From NCBI RefSeq assembly GCF_001703635.1, contig NZ_LQZT01000001.1, positions 260,648 through 324,647 on the forward strand: a DNA stretch of 64,000 nt, given 5' to 3'. This DNA is from Parahoeflea olei (lineage in GTDB: Bacteria > Pseudomonadota > Alphaproteobacteria > Rhizobiales > Rhizobiaceae). The first letter of the stretch is position 1. The number at the start of each line of letters is the position of its first letter. The notes under the pieces are model-generated. The model saw only the letters and a program-made list of their open reading frames with translations, did no database searches and was not told the DNA's origin. A program made the translations under genes and the position numbers. Below, in pieces: positions 1 through 9,092 of the stretch.

Positions 1-888
1 CGCCGGATCGGCACCACCGAGGGGTTCTCGATCGCCGGCTATTTCTCGCTCGCGCCATCGACCAACATCAATGACGGCACCGGCCAGTCGACGGTGATGA
101 TCGGCGGCCTGCCGTTCGTCATCAACAATGCCTCGCGCGAACATTCGGGCGTGGGCGTGAAGGCGGGGGTGGTGGTCGGCTATGCCCATTCCCTGTCCGA
201 AAACCTCTCGGCCTATGCCGCGCTTTCGGCCGGCCTCTCCGATTATTCCAACGACAGCTTCGACAAGCAGCAGGGCGAGCTGCGCGTGGGACTGCGCCGC
301 GACGAGCTGCGCCATTCGCTCCAGATCGAGGCCATTGCCGACCGCCAATGGTACAACCGCAAGGGCCAGAGCGCCGGGATCGGCGGCCGGATCGCCACCC
401 GCTTCAACATCGCGCCGGGCTGGTGGCTGTCGGGCGAAATCGTGCAGATGTACCGCAGCTACGACGCTGGAAGTGCCGCCAATGCCTGGACCACCCGCGC
501 CACCGCCTCGGTCCGCCATGCCGTCTCGCGGCGGCTGACGCTCTCGGCCGGCAGCAGCTACGAGCGCGAAAGCGTCTCCGCCCGCCCCTGGAATTCCTAT
601 CAGAGCTTTTCGGGCACGCTCGGGCTCGAAACCCCGCTTGCCTACGGTCTGAGGGTGAACGCGACGGTGACCGCCGGCACGCGCGACTTCAAGGACCAAT
701 TTCCCGGCTTGCGGCTGGTCCGCGAGGACCGGTTCTGGGAACTCAGGGGGCGCTTCACCAAGGACAATTTCGAAATCGCCGGGTTCTCGCCGGTCGTCTC
801 GGTCTTCACGAAACGACAGACCAGCAATGTCGCCTTTTACGATTTCACCTCGAGCGGCATGGAACTGACCTTCACGAAAGCGTTCTGA
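1..888 (+). CDS. C-terminal part of Slam-type (DUF560) outer-membrane beta-barrel protein, 5' end outside window
   Basis: The frame is open from base 1, so this is the 3' part of a longer gene; an internal ATG lies at 94. About 295 codons remain. The protein alternates short amphipathic strands with Gly/Ser/Tyr/Trp-rich turns and ends in Phe (TKAF), the usual outer-membrane barrel signature. The last strands resemble the end of surface lipoprotein assembly modifiers: a GFSPVVSVFTKR strand, then SNVAFYDF, then a final strand ending in F. Slam proteins carry an N-terminal periplasmic TPR domain and move lipoproteins to the cell surface; that half is not visible here. It may instead be another DUF560 barrel of unknown cargo. 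There is no clear terminator before the next gene. Confidence 0.6.
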   Translation, partial: RRIGTTEGFSIAGYFSLAPSTNINDGTGQSTVMIGGLPFVINNASREHSGVGVKAGVVVGYAHSLSENLSAYAALSAGLSDYSNDSFDKQQGELRVGLRRDELRHSLQIEAIADRQWYNRKGQSAGIGGRIATRFNIAPGWWLSGEIVQMYRSYDAGSAANAWTTRATASVRHAVSRRLTLSAGSSYERESVSARPWNSYQSFSGTLGLETPLAYGLRVNATVTAGTRDFKDQFPGLRLVREDRFWELRGRFTKDNFEIAGFSPVVSVFTKRQTSNVAFYDFTSSGMELTFTKAF

Positions 889-1024
889 TCCAGGGACACG
901 GGCAAGACAAACTGTGCCGGCAAAACGACACGCCTTCCCTTCATGCCTTCAATTCCTGTTGCATCCCCACCAGACTGTAGTATTTCCTGAACACTCGGGC
1001 GAACACAGGAACGGCTTTCTTTCC

Positions 1025-2812
1025 ATGACTATTGTCGGGGACCCGGCGCCGCTCAACAAGGCTGTCGAGGCGATCTATTCCTATTTCAAGGGCGACCAGG
1101 AATTCACCGAGTTCATGAAGGATCTCGAGGATTTTCTATCGGTCGGCGAAGCCCGACATCCGGTGTTCACCGGGGAAATCGGCAAGCATTTCGATATCGC
1201 CGCCGAACTGGCGCAGGTGATGGCGCCGGCGCCGGAGGCGCGATACCGTGCGCTGGTGGAAGGCCCGGCGCTCAGGATCGTGGTCGACCGGGCACTGCGG
1301 GTCGTGGCGCTGTCGCAGCCGGCCCGGGCCGAATTCGGCTCCGCCGACGGCCTGGTGCTCGCCCCTCCGCGGCGGGCGCCGCGCACCGCGTCCTCCGCCG
1401 CCCAGGCCACAAAGCCATCGACCGGCGCCGACCGGCTGCAGGCCAGCCTCGGCGGCGCGGTGCTCGCCGGCATCGCCGCGCTGTTCGACGGACCGGATGA
1501 GGAGGCCCGGGGGCAGCGCAGCTTCGTGCGCAGCGACTGCCTCAACGGCTTCGTCTCGCTGCTGCATGATGCCGGGCTCGACGTGGTCGTGGTCACGCTT
1601 CCCGCCGCCGCCAGCCGCTCCGTTCCGGCGGTGCTGAGCGAAAGCCTGGGGCTGTCGCCCTCCGAAGTGGAGGTGCTCGAACTGATGGCCCAGGGCAAGT
1701 CGAATGTCGAGATCTCGAAGGAACGCGCCCGCTCGGTCGACACCGTCAAGAGCCAGACCCAGGCGATCTTCCGCAAGCTCGGCGTGGCCTCCCGCCTCGA
1801 GGCGGTGCAGGTCGTCAACGACCTGATCAGCCTGGCCACGCTGTCGGGCAGTGCCGGCGACCCCGTCCCGCGCGCGGCGCCCGACCCGCGCCGCTTTCCC
1901 TTTGCCCACGACGCTTCCGCCTGGCGGCTGACCGAACGCGAAGGCCGACGCATCAGCCATGTGCACTATCCGCCCCCGCGCAACGGCGACGCCCCGCCCC
2001 GGACGGTGCTGATGTTTCACGGATTGCTGCAGGGGCCTGAAGCCACCTCCCGGTTCAGGACCGAGCTGGGGCGGGCGGGCTTCGAGCTGATCGGCGCGTC
2101 CAAGCCGGGCTATGGCGCCACCGACCGGCAACCGGCCTCAAGCTCCTTCATGCGCACCAGTCTGGAGGACGCACGGCACCTGTGCGACCTCTACAGGCGG
2201 GACCGCGTGGTGGTGCTGGGGCACCTGTTCGGCGCGCATGCGGCGATCGAGTTCTGCCTTGCCCATCCCGACCGGGTCAGCGGCCTGGTGCTGTGCTCGG
2301 CCTATTTTCCGCTGCAGATCGCCGACCACCTGGTGCCGGTCGGGCCGATGCAGAAACTGGCGATGTCGAGCGGCATCGCCTCGGCCGCGGCGCACCAGTT
2401 CATCACGCTGTCGGCGGTCGCCTATCTGCGCTACGGCGGCGCGCACCGCTATCTCTCGGCCGTGGCAGAGCATAGCACCGCCGATGCCGAAGCGCTGCGC
2501 GACAGCGAGATCTACGCGCTGTTGCGGGCGGGCCTCCGCCACGTCACCGGCAACGGCAGTTCCGCCTTCCTGTCCGACACCTCCTCGAGCAATACCGACT
2601 GGAGCGGGCTTCTCTCCCGGCTCGCCCTGCCGGTGACCGTGCTGCACGGCGAGACCGACCCCGCCGTCAACGTGCGGCTGGCGCGGCTTGCCGCGGCCCG
2701 CATTCCCGGCGCCCGCTACGAGGAACTGGCCGGGCTCGGCCAGAATTTGCTGCACACCGAGCCCCACCGCATCACGGCGGCACTCGACGAGGTCTCGAAA
2801 GCCTGTCGCTAG
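1025..2812 (+). CDS. LuxR-type HTH regulator fused to a catalytically dead alpha/beta-hydrolase fold
   Basis: I chose the ATG at 1025 (595 aa); an in-frame GTG at 914 would add 37 unconvincing residues. Residues 1-200 look like a PAS-like sensory region (VVDRALRVVALSQPAR). A LuxR/GerE helix-turn-helix spans about residues 208-270 (LSPSEVEVLELMAQGKSN, then SVDTVKSQTQAIFRKLG). Residues 320-595 are an alpha/beta-hydrolase fold with strand beta3 VLMFHGLLQGP. The nucleophile elbow reads GHLFG instead of GHSFG, so the catalytic Ser is Leu401. The usual GxGH motif reads GLGQ (Gln573). The acid in GETDPAV is kept. I infer a transcription factor whose hydrolase domain binds a small ligand without cutting it. 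A His at 577 could be a displaced catalytic His, but without the Ser hydrolysis is unlikely. The target genes are unknown. Confidence 0.75.
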   Translation: MTIVGDPAPLNKAVEAIYSYFKGDQEFTEFMKDLEDFLSVGEARHPVFTGEIGKHFDIAAELAQVMAPAPEARYRALVEGPALRIVVDRALRVVALSQPARAEFGSADGLVLAPPRRAPRTASSAAQATKPSTGADRLQASLGGAVLAGIAALFDGPDEEARGQRSFVRSDCLNGFVSLLHDAGLDVVVVTLPAAASRSVPAVLSESLGLSPSEVEVLELMAQGKSNVEISKERARSVDTVKSQTQAIFRKLGVASRLEAVQVVNDLISLATLSGSAGDPVPRAAPDPRRFPFAHDASAWRLTEREGRRISHVHYPPPRNGDAPPRTVLMFHGLLQGPEATSRFRTELGRAGFELIGASKPGYGATDRQPASSSFMRTSLEDARHLCDLYRRDRVVVLGHLFGAHAAIEFCLAHPDRVSGLVLCSAYFPLQIADHLVPVGPMQKLAMSSGIASAAAHQFITLSAVAYLRYGGAHRYLSAVAEHSTADAEALRDSEIYALLRAGLRHVTGNGSSAFLSDTSSSNTDWSGLLSRLALPVTVLHGETDPAVNVRLARLAAARIPGARYEELAGLGQNLLHTEPHRITAALDEVSKACR

Positions 2813-2884
2813 CAAGGCAAGCGCGCGCCGCTCTGTGCGCGGGCGACAGCGCCGGCCGGGAAATACGGCTCAGAACTTGGTGGT

Positions 2885-3247
2885 TCAGGACCGTCCGGCG
2901 AGCTTGCTGGCGATGCTTTCGATCTTGCCGGTGACACCGATCAGCGCCTCGGCGATCTCCTGGTCGGTCTTGTCGGCCCGGCTCAGCACCGAATCCCGGG
3001 TCTTCTTGAGCGTTTCCACTTCCGCTTCGAGCCCGCGCATCCGCCGTTGCAGCTCGTGCAGCTCGTCCATCACCATGATGCCCGCCATCACGGTGATGCG
3101 CAGGTCGCCGATCTCGCCGAACTGGTCCTTGAGATGGCCGACATAGCGGTCGAAACGGCCGGCAAGTTCGCTCAGATGCGCTTCCTGGCCTTCCTCGCAG
3201 GCCATGCGGTAGGTCTTGCTGTCGATGGTGACGGTGACTTGCGCCAT
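2885..3247 (-). CDS. zapA: Cell division protein ZapA
   Basis: This 120-aa protein matches ZapA in length and layout. An N-terminal beta-rich head (VTVTIDSKTYRMACEEGQE) is followed by a long helix from about residue 45, with LRITVMAGIMVMDEL and a coiled-coil tail. ZapA bundles FtsZ filaments at the Z-ring. It is the downstream gene of a zapA-side pair with the DUF4164 gene, 59 bases apart on the same strand and divergent from tkt. This zapA-DUF4164-tkt order is familiar from Rhizobiaceae. The 3' side is convergent with the LuxR gene. Confidence 0.93.
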   Translation of the reverse strand: MAQVTVTIDSKTYRMACEEGQEAHLSELAGRFDRYVGHLKDQFGEIGDLRITVMAGIMVMDELHELQRRMRGLEAEVETLKKTRDSVLSRADKTDQEIAEALIGVTGKIESIASKLAGRS

Positions 3248-3306
3248 TCAACTGTCCTGTCTAGCCGGTTGCGGCCCGGACCCCGGTCCAGCGGCCCCTG
3301 TCGGAT

Positions 3307-3579
3307 TCAGCGGTCGAGCACCGCCCTGATGGTTTCCATGGCGGTGACCAGCCGCCGCGAGACTTCGCGGTTGGCCTCTTCGAGACGATTCGAGCGGTCC
3401 TGCGCCTGGTCGAGCTCGACGGCGATGCGCGAGCGGTCCTCGATCATGCGGCCCAATTCGGCCGCCGCCTCGGACGAGTTGCGGCTGGCCTCGACCTGGC
3501 GGTCAACTTCATTGTCGAGTTGATTCAAGGCCTTGTTCAATGCCTCGAGAGCGGCTTTCACTGTTGTTTCAGCGGGCAT
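3307..3579 (-). CDS. DUF4164 family coiled-coil protein
   Basis: Start chosen at 3579 (90 aa): an AGGGAA ribosome site lies eight bases upstream, while the longer frame to 3654 adds an unlikely leader. The protein is almost entirely helical coiled coil (ALEALNKALNQLDNEVDRQ) and ends EVSRRLVTAMETIRAVLDR, typical of DUF4164 proteins found beside zapA in rhizobia. The function is unknown. Its position suggests a link to cell division or FtsZ-ring proteins, which is inference only. Confidence 0.75.
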   Translation of the reverse strand: MPAETTVKAALEALNKALNQLDNEVDRQVEASRNSSEAAAELGRMIEDRSRIAVELDQAQDRSNRLEEANREVSRRLVTAMETIRAVLDR

Positions 3580-3719
3580 CGCGTGGTTCCCTGGATCTGG
3601 AGCACAAGCCGAATCGCTTGAATTCCGGATACTTGTGGCCGCAAGCTTATGCATCAGCCGAACAGGGCGTCAACAAAACCGGGCCTGCCGTCCCCAATCC
3701 CGTGGCGCCGACGCCTTTA

Positions 3720-3747
3720 TTGACTCCGTCGAAGCAACTGCTATGTC
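3720..3747 (+). promoter_or_regulatory. Candidate sigma-70 promoter of tkt
   Basis: TTGACT (3720-3725) and TATGTC (3742-3747) are separated by 16 bases, about 67 bases before the tkt start. It is the best match in the divergent 234-base region between the DUF4164 gene and tkt. Confidence 0.4.
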
Positions 3748-3813
3748 TGCCCCGCCTTCGATCCGGTCCCGCCGGGGCCGGTCTTGACCTGAACGCGATC
3801 GAGCGGAACCATC

Positions 3814-5805
3814 ATGACTTCACGCGAAAAACACGACCGGATGGCCAATGCAATCCGGTTTCTCTCCATGGATGCCGTGGAAAAGGCCAAGTCCGGACAT
3901 CCGGGACTTCCCATGGGGGCGGCCGATGTCGCCACAGTGCTGTTCTCGCGGTATCTCACCTTCGATCCGAAGAAGCCGGACTGGCCCGACCGCGACCGGT
4001 TCGTGCTGTCGGCCGGCCACGGCTCGATGCTGATCTACTCGCTGCTGTACCTGCTCGGCTATGACGACATCTCGCTCGAGGACATCAAGAATTTCCGGCA
4101 GCTGGGCGCCCCCACCGCCGGTCACCCCGAATACGGCCACGCCGCCGGGATCGAGACCACCACCGGGCCGCTCGGCCAGGGCATCGGCAACGCCGTCGGC
4201 ATGGCGCTGGCCGAGCGCAAGCTCGCCAACGAGTTCGGCTCCGATCTGGTCGAGCACTACACCTATGCGCTGGCCGGCGACGGCTGCCTGATGGAGGGCA
4301 TCAGCCAGGAAGCGATCACGCTGGCCGGGCACCTGAAGCTCAACAAGCTGATCGTGTTCTGGGACAACAACTCGATCTCCATCGACGGCGCGGTCTCGCT
4401 CACGGATTCGACCGACCAACTCGCGCGCTTCGCCGCCTCCGGCTGGAACACGATCGCCATCGACGGCCATGACCCGGACGCCATCGCCCAGGCGATCGAG
4501 ACCGCACAGAAATCCGACCGCCCGACCCTGATCGCGGCCAAGACCCAGATCGGCTTCGGCGCGCCCACCAAGGCCGGCACCAGCAGCGCCCACGGCTCGC
4601 CGCTCGGCGACAAGGAAATCGCCGGTGCACGCGCAGCGCTTGGCTGGGACGAAGAACCCTTCGTGGTGCCGTCCGACATCCTCGACGCCTGGCGGCTCGC
4701 GGGCCTGCGCTCGGTCAAGGACCGCAAGGCCTGGGAAGCGCGTCTGGCCGAAGCCGACACCGACACCCGCTCCGCCTTCGAGCGCCGCATGGCTGGCGAC
4801 CTGCCGGGCGGGCTGGAACCGGCGCTGATCGCCTACAAGCAGAAGCTGACCGAGGAAACCCCGTCGGTGGCCACCCGCAAGGCCTCGGAAATGGCGCTCG
4901 AAGTGATCAACGGCGTGGTGCCCGAGACCATTGGCGGCTCGGCCGACCTGACCGGGTCGAACAACACCCGCACCAGCCAGACCAAGCCGATCACCCCGGA
5001 CGATTTCTCCGGCCGCTACATCCATTACGGCATCCGCGAACACGGCATGGCCGCGATCATGAACGGCATCGCGCTGCATGGCGGCCTGATCCCCTATTCC
5101 GGCGGCTTCCTGATCTTCTCGGACTATTGCCGTCCGTCGATCCGGCTCGCAGCGCTGATGGGCATCCGCGTGATCCATGTGCTCACCCATGATTCCATCG
5201 GGCTCGGCGAAGACGGCCCGACGCACCAGCCGGTCGAGCACATGGCGTCGCTGCGCGCCATTCCGAACCTCCTGATGTTCCGTCCGGCCGACGCGGTGGA
5301 AACCGCCGAATGCTGGCAGATCGCGCTCGAGCAGAAGAAGCGGCCGAGCGGCATCGCGCTCACCCGCCAGAACCTGCCGACCGTGCGCACCGATTTCACC
5401 GAGGAAAACCTCTCGGCCTACGGCGCCTACGACCTGGTCAGCGTGAGCGAGGCCGACGTGACGATTTTCGCTTCCGGCTCGGAAATCGAGATCGCACTCG
5501 AGGCGCGCGAGCGGCTTGAGGCGAATGGTCACACCACCCGCGTCGTCTCCGTGCCCTGCTTCGAGTTGTTCGAGGAGCAGACCATGGCGTATAAAAAGGC
5601 GGTCATCGGAGATTCGAAGGTCAAGATCGCCATCGAAGCCGGCATCCGCCAGGGCTGGGACCGCTTCATCGGCGCCGACGGCCTGTTCGTGGGCATGAGC
5701 GGCTTTGGCGCGTCGGGACCCTACAAGGAACTCTACGAACATTTCGGAATCACCGCCGAGGCCGCCGTGGCCGCGGTTGAGGCCCGCCTGCAAGACCAAG
5801 CCTGA
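3814..5805 (+). CDS. tkt: Transketolase
   Basis: This 663-aa protein is full length for bacterial transketolase, the ThDP-dependent enzyme moving two-carbon units between sugar phosphates in the pentose phosphate pathway and, where present, the Calvin cycle. Visible motifs are [12 protein letters not shown] near the N-terminus, the ThDP/Mg2+ motif GDGCLMEG with DNNSISIDG, and [15 protein letters not shown] in the pyrimidine-binding domain. It heads a co-directional carbon cluster, followed after 44 bases by gap. That spacing and the lack of a terminator suggest co-transcription with gap. Confidence 0.97.
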   Translation: MTSREKHDRMANAIRFLSMDAVEKAKSGHPGLPMGAADVATVLFSRYLTFDPKKPDWPDRDRFVLSAGHGSMLIYSLLYLLGYDDISLEDIKNFRQLGAPTAGHPEYGHAAGIETTTGPLGQGIGNAVGMALAERKLANEFGSDLVEHYTYALAGDGCLMEGISQEAITLAGHLKLNKLIVFWDNNSISIDGAVSLTDSTDQLARFAASGWNTIAIDGHDPDAIAQAIETAQKSDRPTLIAAKTQIGFGAPTKAGTSSAHGSPLGDKEIAGARAALGWDEEPFVVPSDILDAWRLAGLRSVKDRKAWEARLAEADTDTRSAFERRMAGDLPGGLEPALIAYKQKLTEETPSVATRKASEMALEVINGVVPETIGGSADLTGSNNTRTSQTKPITPDDFSGRYIHYGIREHGMAAIMNGIALHGGLIPYSGGFLIFSDYCRPSIRLAALMGIRVIHVLTHDSIGLGEDGPTHQPVEHMASLRAIPNLLMFRPADAVETAECWQIALEQKKRPSGIALTRQNLPTVRTDFTEENLSAYGAYDLVSVSEADVTIFASGSEIEIALEARERLEANGHTTRVVSVPCFELFEEQTMAYKKAVIGDSKVKIAIEAGIRQGWDRFIGADGLFVGMSGFGASGPYKELYEHFGITAEAAVAAVEARLQDQA

Positions 5806-5849
5806 TCCCCGCGGACCAGGCTCACCCAGACCGACGACGGAGAACCAGC

Positions 5850-6860
5850 ATGAAGACCAGGATTGCAATTAACGGATTTGGCCGGATCGGCCGCAACGTG
5901 GTGCGCGCGATTTACGAGTCGGGCCGACAGGACATCGACGTCGTCGCCATCAACGACCTCGGCCCGGTCGAGACCAATGCCCACCTGATGCGCTGGGACT
6001 CGGTGCACGGCAAGTTCCCCAAGACCGTCGAGGTCGATGGCGACACGATCAAGATCGAGGGCGGCGACAGCTTCAAGGTCTTCGCCGAGCGCGATCCGAA
6101 GAACCTGCCCTGGGGCGATCTCGGCATCGACATCGTCATGGAATGCACCGGCATCTTCACCGCCCGCGACAAGGCGGCGATGCATCTTGAAGCCGGCGCC
6201 AAGCGCGTGCTGGTCTCCGCCCCGGCCTCGGGTGCCGACAAGACCATCGTCTACGGCGTCAACCACGACGCCCTGACCAAGGACGACCTGGTCGTCTCCA
6301 ACGCGTCCTGCACCACCAACTGCCTGGCGCCGGTTGCCTATATCCTCAACAAGGCCATCGGCATCGAGAAGGGAATGATGACGACCATCCATTCCTACAC
6401 CGGCGACCAGCCGACGCTCGACACCATGCACAAGGACCTCTACCGCGCCCGCGCGGCGGCGATGTCGATGATCCCGACCTCGACCGGTGCGGCCAAGGCC
6501 GTGGGCCTGGTGCTGCCGGAGTTGAACGGCAAGCTCGACGGCATGGCGATCCGCGTGCCGACCCCGAATGTCTCGGTGGTGGATCTCAAGTTCATCGCCA
6601 GCCGCGCAACCTCCGTGGACGAGATCAACGGCGCGATCCGCGAAGCCGCCAACGGCCCGCTCAAGGGCATCCTCGGCTTCACCGACGAGCCGAACGTCTC
6701 CATCGACTTCAACCACAACCCGCATTCCTCGGTGTTCCACATGGACCAGACCAAGGTGATGGACGGCACGCTGTGCTCGATCCTGACCTGGTACGACAAC
6801 GAATGGGGCTTCTCCAACCGCATGGGCGACACCGCCGTGGCGATGGCCAAGCTGATCTGA
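5850..6860 (+). CDS. gap: Glyceraldehyde-3-phosphate dehydrogenase, type I
   Basis: At 336 aa this has the standard length. The NAD-binding Rossmann motif [14 protein letters not shown] is at the N-terminus. The catalytic Cys154 lies in [12 protein letters not shown]. The C-terminal [12 protein letters not shown] motif is intact. The enzyme interconverts glyceraldehyde-3-phosphate and 1,3-bisphosphoglycerate. An intrinsic terminator follows at 6939, so tkt-gap looks like one transcription unit, separate from the antiporter and pgk. Confidence 0.97.
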   Translation: MKTRIAINGFGRIGRNVVRAIYESGRQDIDVVAINDLGPVETNAHLMRWDSVHGKFPKTVEVDGDTIKIEGGDSFKVFAERDPKNLPWGDLGIDIVMECTGIFTARDKAAMHLEAGAKRVLVSAPASGADKTIVYGVNHDALTKDDLVVSNASCTTNCLAPVAYILNKAIGIEKGMMTTIHSYTGDQPTLDTMHKDLYRARAAAMSMIPTSTGAAKAVGLVLPELNGKLDGMAIRVPTPNVSVVDLKFIASRATSVDEINGAIREAANGPLKGILGFTDEPNVSIDFNHNPHSSVFHMDQTKVMDGTLCSILTWYDNEWGFSNRMGDTAVAMAKLI

Positions 6861-6938
6861 CCTCGGCTGCCCGCGCAGGCGCCTCGCGCGCCTCGCGGAT
6901 CCGGGCCTCACAAGTCCCGGAAACGCCATGACAAACAC

Positions 6939-6971
6939 GCCGCCACCGTTTCACGCGGTGGCGGCTTTTCT
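6939..6971 (+). terminator. Intrinsic terminator after gap
   Basis: A perfect 10-bp stem (GCCGCCACCG, 6939-6948; complement 6956-6965) with a 7-base loop is followed by TTTTCT. The rest of the 327-base gap between gap and the antiporter (6861-7187) holds no gene I can support. Confidence 0.85.
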
Positions 6972-7187
6972 GTTTCGCCGGGGCTCTGGCGACACCGCGG
7001 CCGGTCGATCTCATGTCGGACCGTAAAGATGCCGCAATTTCAAAACTATAGAGCTTGCGGGGCCGCTCCCGGCTCCCCATTTCAAATTGACAGGCGGCAC
7101 GGCATTGCCCGGCCTGCCGGTATCTTCCATACTCTACGGGCGGGCCCGCGGACCCATCAGACACGGCATTACGACGAGGATCGGCGA

Positions 7188-8996
7188 TTGGATGCATTCT
7201 ACATCGTGACATTGGCATCGATGTCACTCATTCTCATCGCGGCATTCTCCAGCCTTCTCGCCGAGCGCTTCGGCGCGCCGTTGCTGCTGCTGTTCCTGGT
7301 GATCGGCCTGCTCGCCGGCGTCGACGGGCTCGGCATCGATTTTTCCAACAATTCCGCGGCCTTCATGCTCGGATCGATCGCGCTTGCGATCATCCTGTTC
7401 GATTCGGGCTACGGCACGTCGCTGCATTCGTTCCGCCAGGCGGCCGTGCCGGCGCTGACGCTCGCCACCCTGGGCGTGGCGCTGACTGCGGCGCTGTTCG
7501 GCGTCGCGGCCCGGTTCCTGCTCGACTTTTCCTGGCTTGAAGGGCTGCTGCTCGGCTCGATCGTCGCCTCCACCGACGCGGCCGCCGTGTTCTTCCTGCT
7601 GCGCGCCGGCGGCATCAACATCCGCGACAAGGTGCGTGCCACGCTGGAAGTCGAATCGGGCACCAACGACCCGATGGCGATCTTCCTCACCACCGCGCTC
7701 GTCACCGTGGTGGCCAGCGGCGCGGGAATGGAGAGCGCGGGCGCGGACCTGCTGATCCTGTTCGTCAAGCAGATCGGGCTCGGCCTGATGTTCGGTCTCG
7801 CCGGCGGCATCGTCATCGTGGAGATCATGCGCCGGGTGCCGGTGGAGCGCGGGCTGGCGCCGATCTTCGTGCTGGCGCTGGCGCTTCTGGTCTTCGCCTA
7901 CACCTCGGTGCTCGGCGGCAGCGGCTTTCTCGCCGTCTACGTGGCCGGGATCTACACCGGCAACAAGAAGATCAAGCCGCGGTCATCGATCCTGCGCTTC
8001 CAGGAGGGCATGACCTGGCTCGCCCAGATCGTCATGTTCCTCGTGCTCGGCCTGCTCGCCACGCCCTCGCAGTTTCCGCAGATCGCGCTGCCGGCCGTGG
8101 CCCTGGCGATCTTCCTGGTCTTCATCGCCCGCCCGCTCGCGGTCTGGCTCTGCCTGCTGCCGTTCGAATACACCCAGCGCGAAACCGGGTTCGTGGCCTG
8201 GGTCGGCCTGCGCGGGGCGGTCTCGATCCTGCTTGCCATCCTGCCGATCCTCGGGAGCCTCGAAAACGGGCAGCTCTATTTCAACACGACCTTCATCGTG
8301 GTGATGGTCTCGCTCGCCATCCAGGGATGGACGGTCAAGCCGATGGCCCGACGTCTCGGCCTGATCGTGCCGCCGCAGATCGGCGCCATCGACAAGCTCG
8401 AACTCGACCTGCCCGGCACCGCCAACCACGAACTGCTCGCCTACCGCGTGGTGGCCAACAGCCCGGTGCTGCGCGGCGAACGGATCCCACGCTGGGCGCG
8501 GCCCTCGCTCGTCATCCGCGACGGCAAGTCGATGCGCTACCAGTATGCCGGCCGGCTGCAGGAAAACGACCACGTCTACCTGTTCATCGCGCCCGGCTTC
8601 TCGCGCCTGCTCGACCGCCTGTTCGCCTCCCCGGTGGAGGTGAGCGACGACGATTCGGAATTCTTCGGCACCTTCAAGATCGATCCCGCCGGCACCGGCG
8701 AGGAACTCGAACAGGCCTACGGACCCGGCCTGCTCAGCCCGGCGGAACGGGCGATGACCGTGGCCGAGCTGATGAAACGGCGACTCGGCGAGACCATCGA
8801 CTACGCCGACCGGGTCAAGATCGGCCGCATCGTGCTGATCGTGCGCGCGATCGACGAGCGCGGCCAGATCAGCTCGGTGGGGATTTCGCTCGAACCGGTC
8901 GAACGGGCGACGCGCCTGCCGCTGTTCCTCAACCTGCGCGACATCATGCACAGGCTGCGCGAACGCGCGCGAAAAGGTCGCGGGCAAGCAAACTGA
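7188..8996 (+). CDS. nhaP2: Potassium/proton antiporter, CPA1 family, NhaP2/CvrA-like
   Basis: I place the start at TTG 7188 (602 aa) because GAGGA ends seven bases upstream and a hydrophobic helix begins at once; the open frame back to 7029 encodes an unlikely leader. The first ~390 residues form a multi-helix CPA1 exchanger core, including EGLLLGSIVASTDAAAVFF and ESGTNDPMAI, where acidic residues carry ions. A TrkA-C/RCK-C-like domain covers about 415-500, and a CorC/HlyC-type domain lies near the C-terminus (residues ~515-575). That three-part order is typical of NhaP2-type K+/H+ antiporters of the inner membrane. It sits between gap and pgk, behind gap's terminator, so it probably has its own promoter. 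Confidence 0.88.
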   Translation: MDAFYIVTLASMSLILIAAFSSLLAERFGAPLLLLFLVIGLLAGVDGLGIDFSNNSAAFMLGSIALAIILFDSGYGTSLHSFRQAAVPALTLATLGVALTAALFGVAARFLLDFSWLEGLLLGSIVASTDAAAVFFLLRAGGINIRDKVRATLEVESGTNDPMAIFLTTALVTVVASGAGMESAGADLLILFVKQIGLGLMFGLAGGIVIVEIMRRVPVERGLAPIFVLALALLVFAYTSVLGGSGFLAVYVAGIYTGNKKIKPRSSILRFQEGMTWLAQIVMFLVLGLLATPSQFPQIALPAVALAIFLVFIARPLAVWLCLLPFEYTQRETGFVAWVGLRGAVSILLAILPILGSLENGQLYFNTTFIVVMVSLAIQGWTVKPMARRLGLIVPPQIGAIDKLELDLPGTANHELLAYRVVANSPVLRGERIPRWARPSLVIRDGKSMRYQYAGRLQENDHVYLFIAPGFSRLLDRLFASPVEVSDDDSEFFGTFKIDPAGTGEELEQAYGPGLLSPAERAMTVAELMKRRLGETIDYADRVKIGRIVLIVRAIDERGQISSVGISLEPVERATRLPLFLNLRDIMHRLRERARKGRGQAN

Positions 8997-9092
8997 TCCG
9001 GCGCGGGAATCTCGCCGCGCCGCCTTGCGTCAGTGTCCGAGCGGTGTAATCTCCCGCCAAAACCACGCGAACACGATGAACGGACCCATGCC

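Noticed and set aside
2813..2884. 6S RNA, often found next to zapA
   Set aside because: The gap past the zapA stop is only 72 bases, too short for a 6S RNA, and shows no long rod-like pairing.
3820..5868. A 682-codon open frame opposite tkt, and similar ones opposite pgk, pyk, gap, pepF and hss
   Set aside because: Each lies fully under a certain gene and shows only composition-driven sequence.
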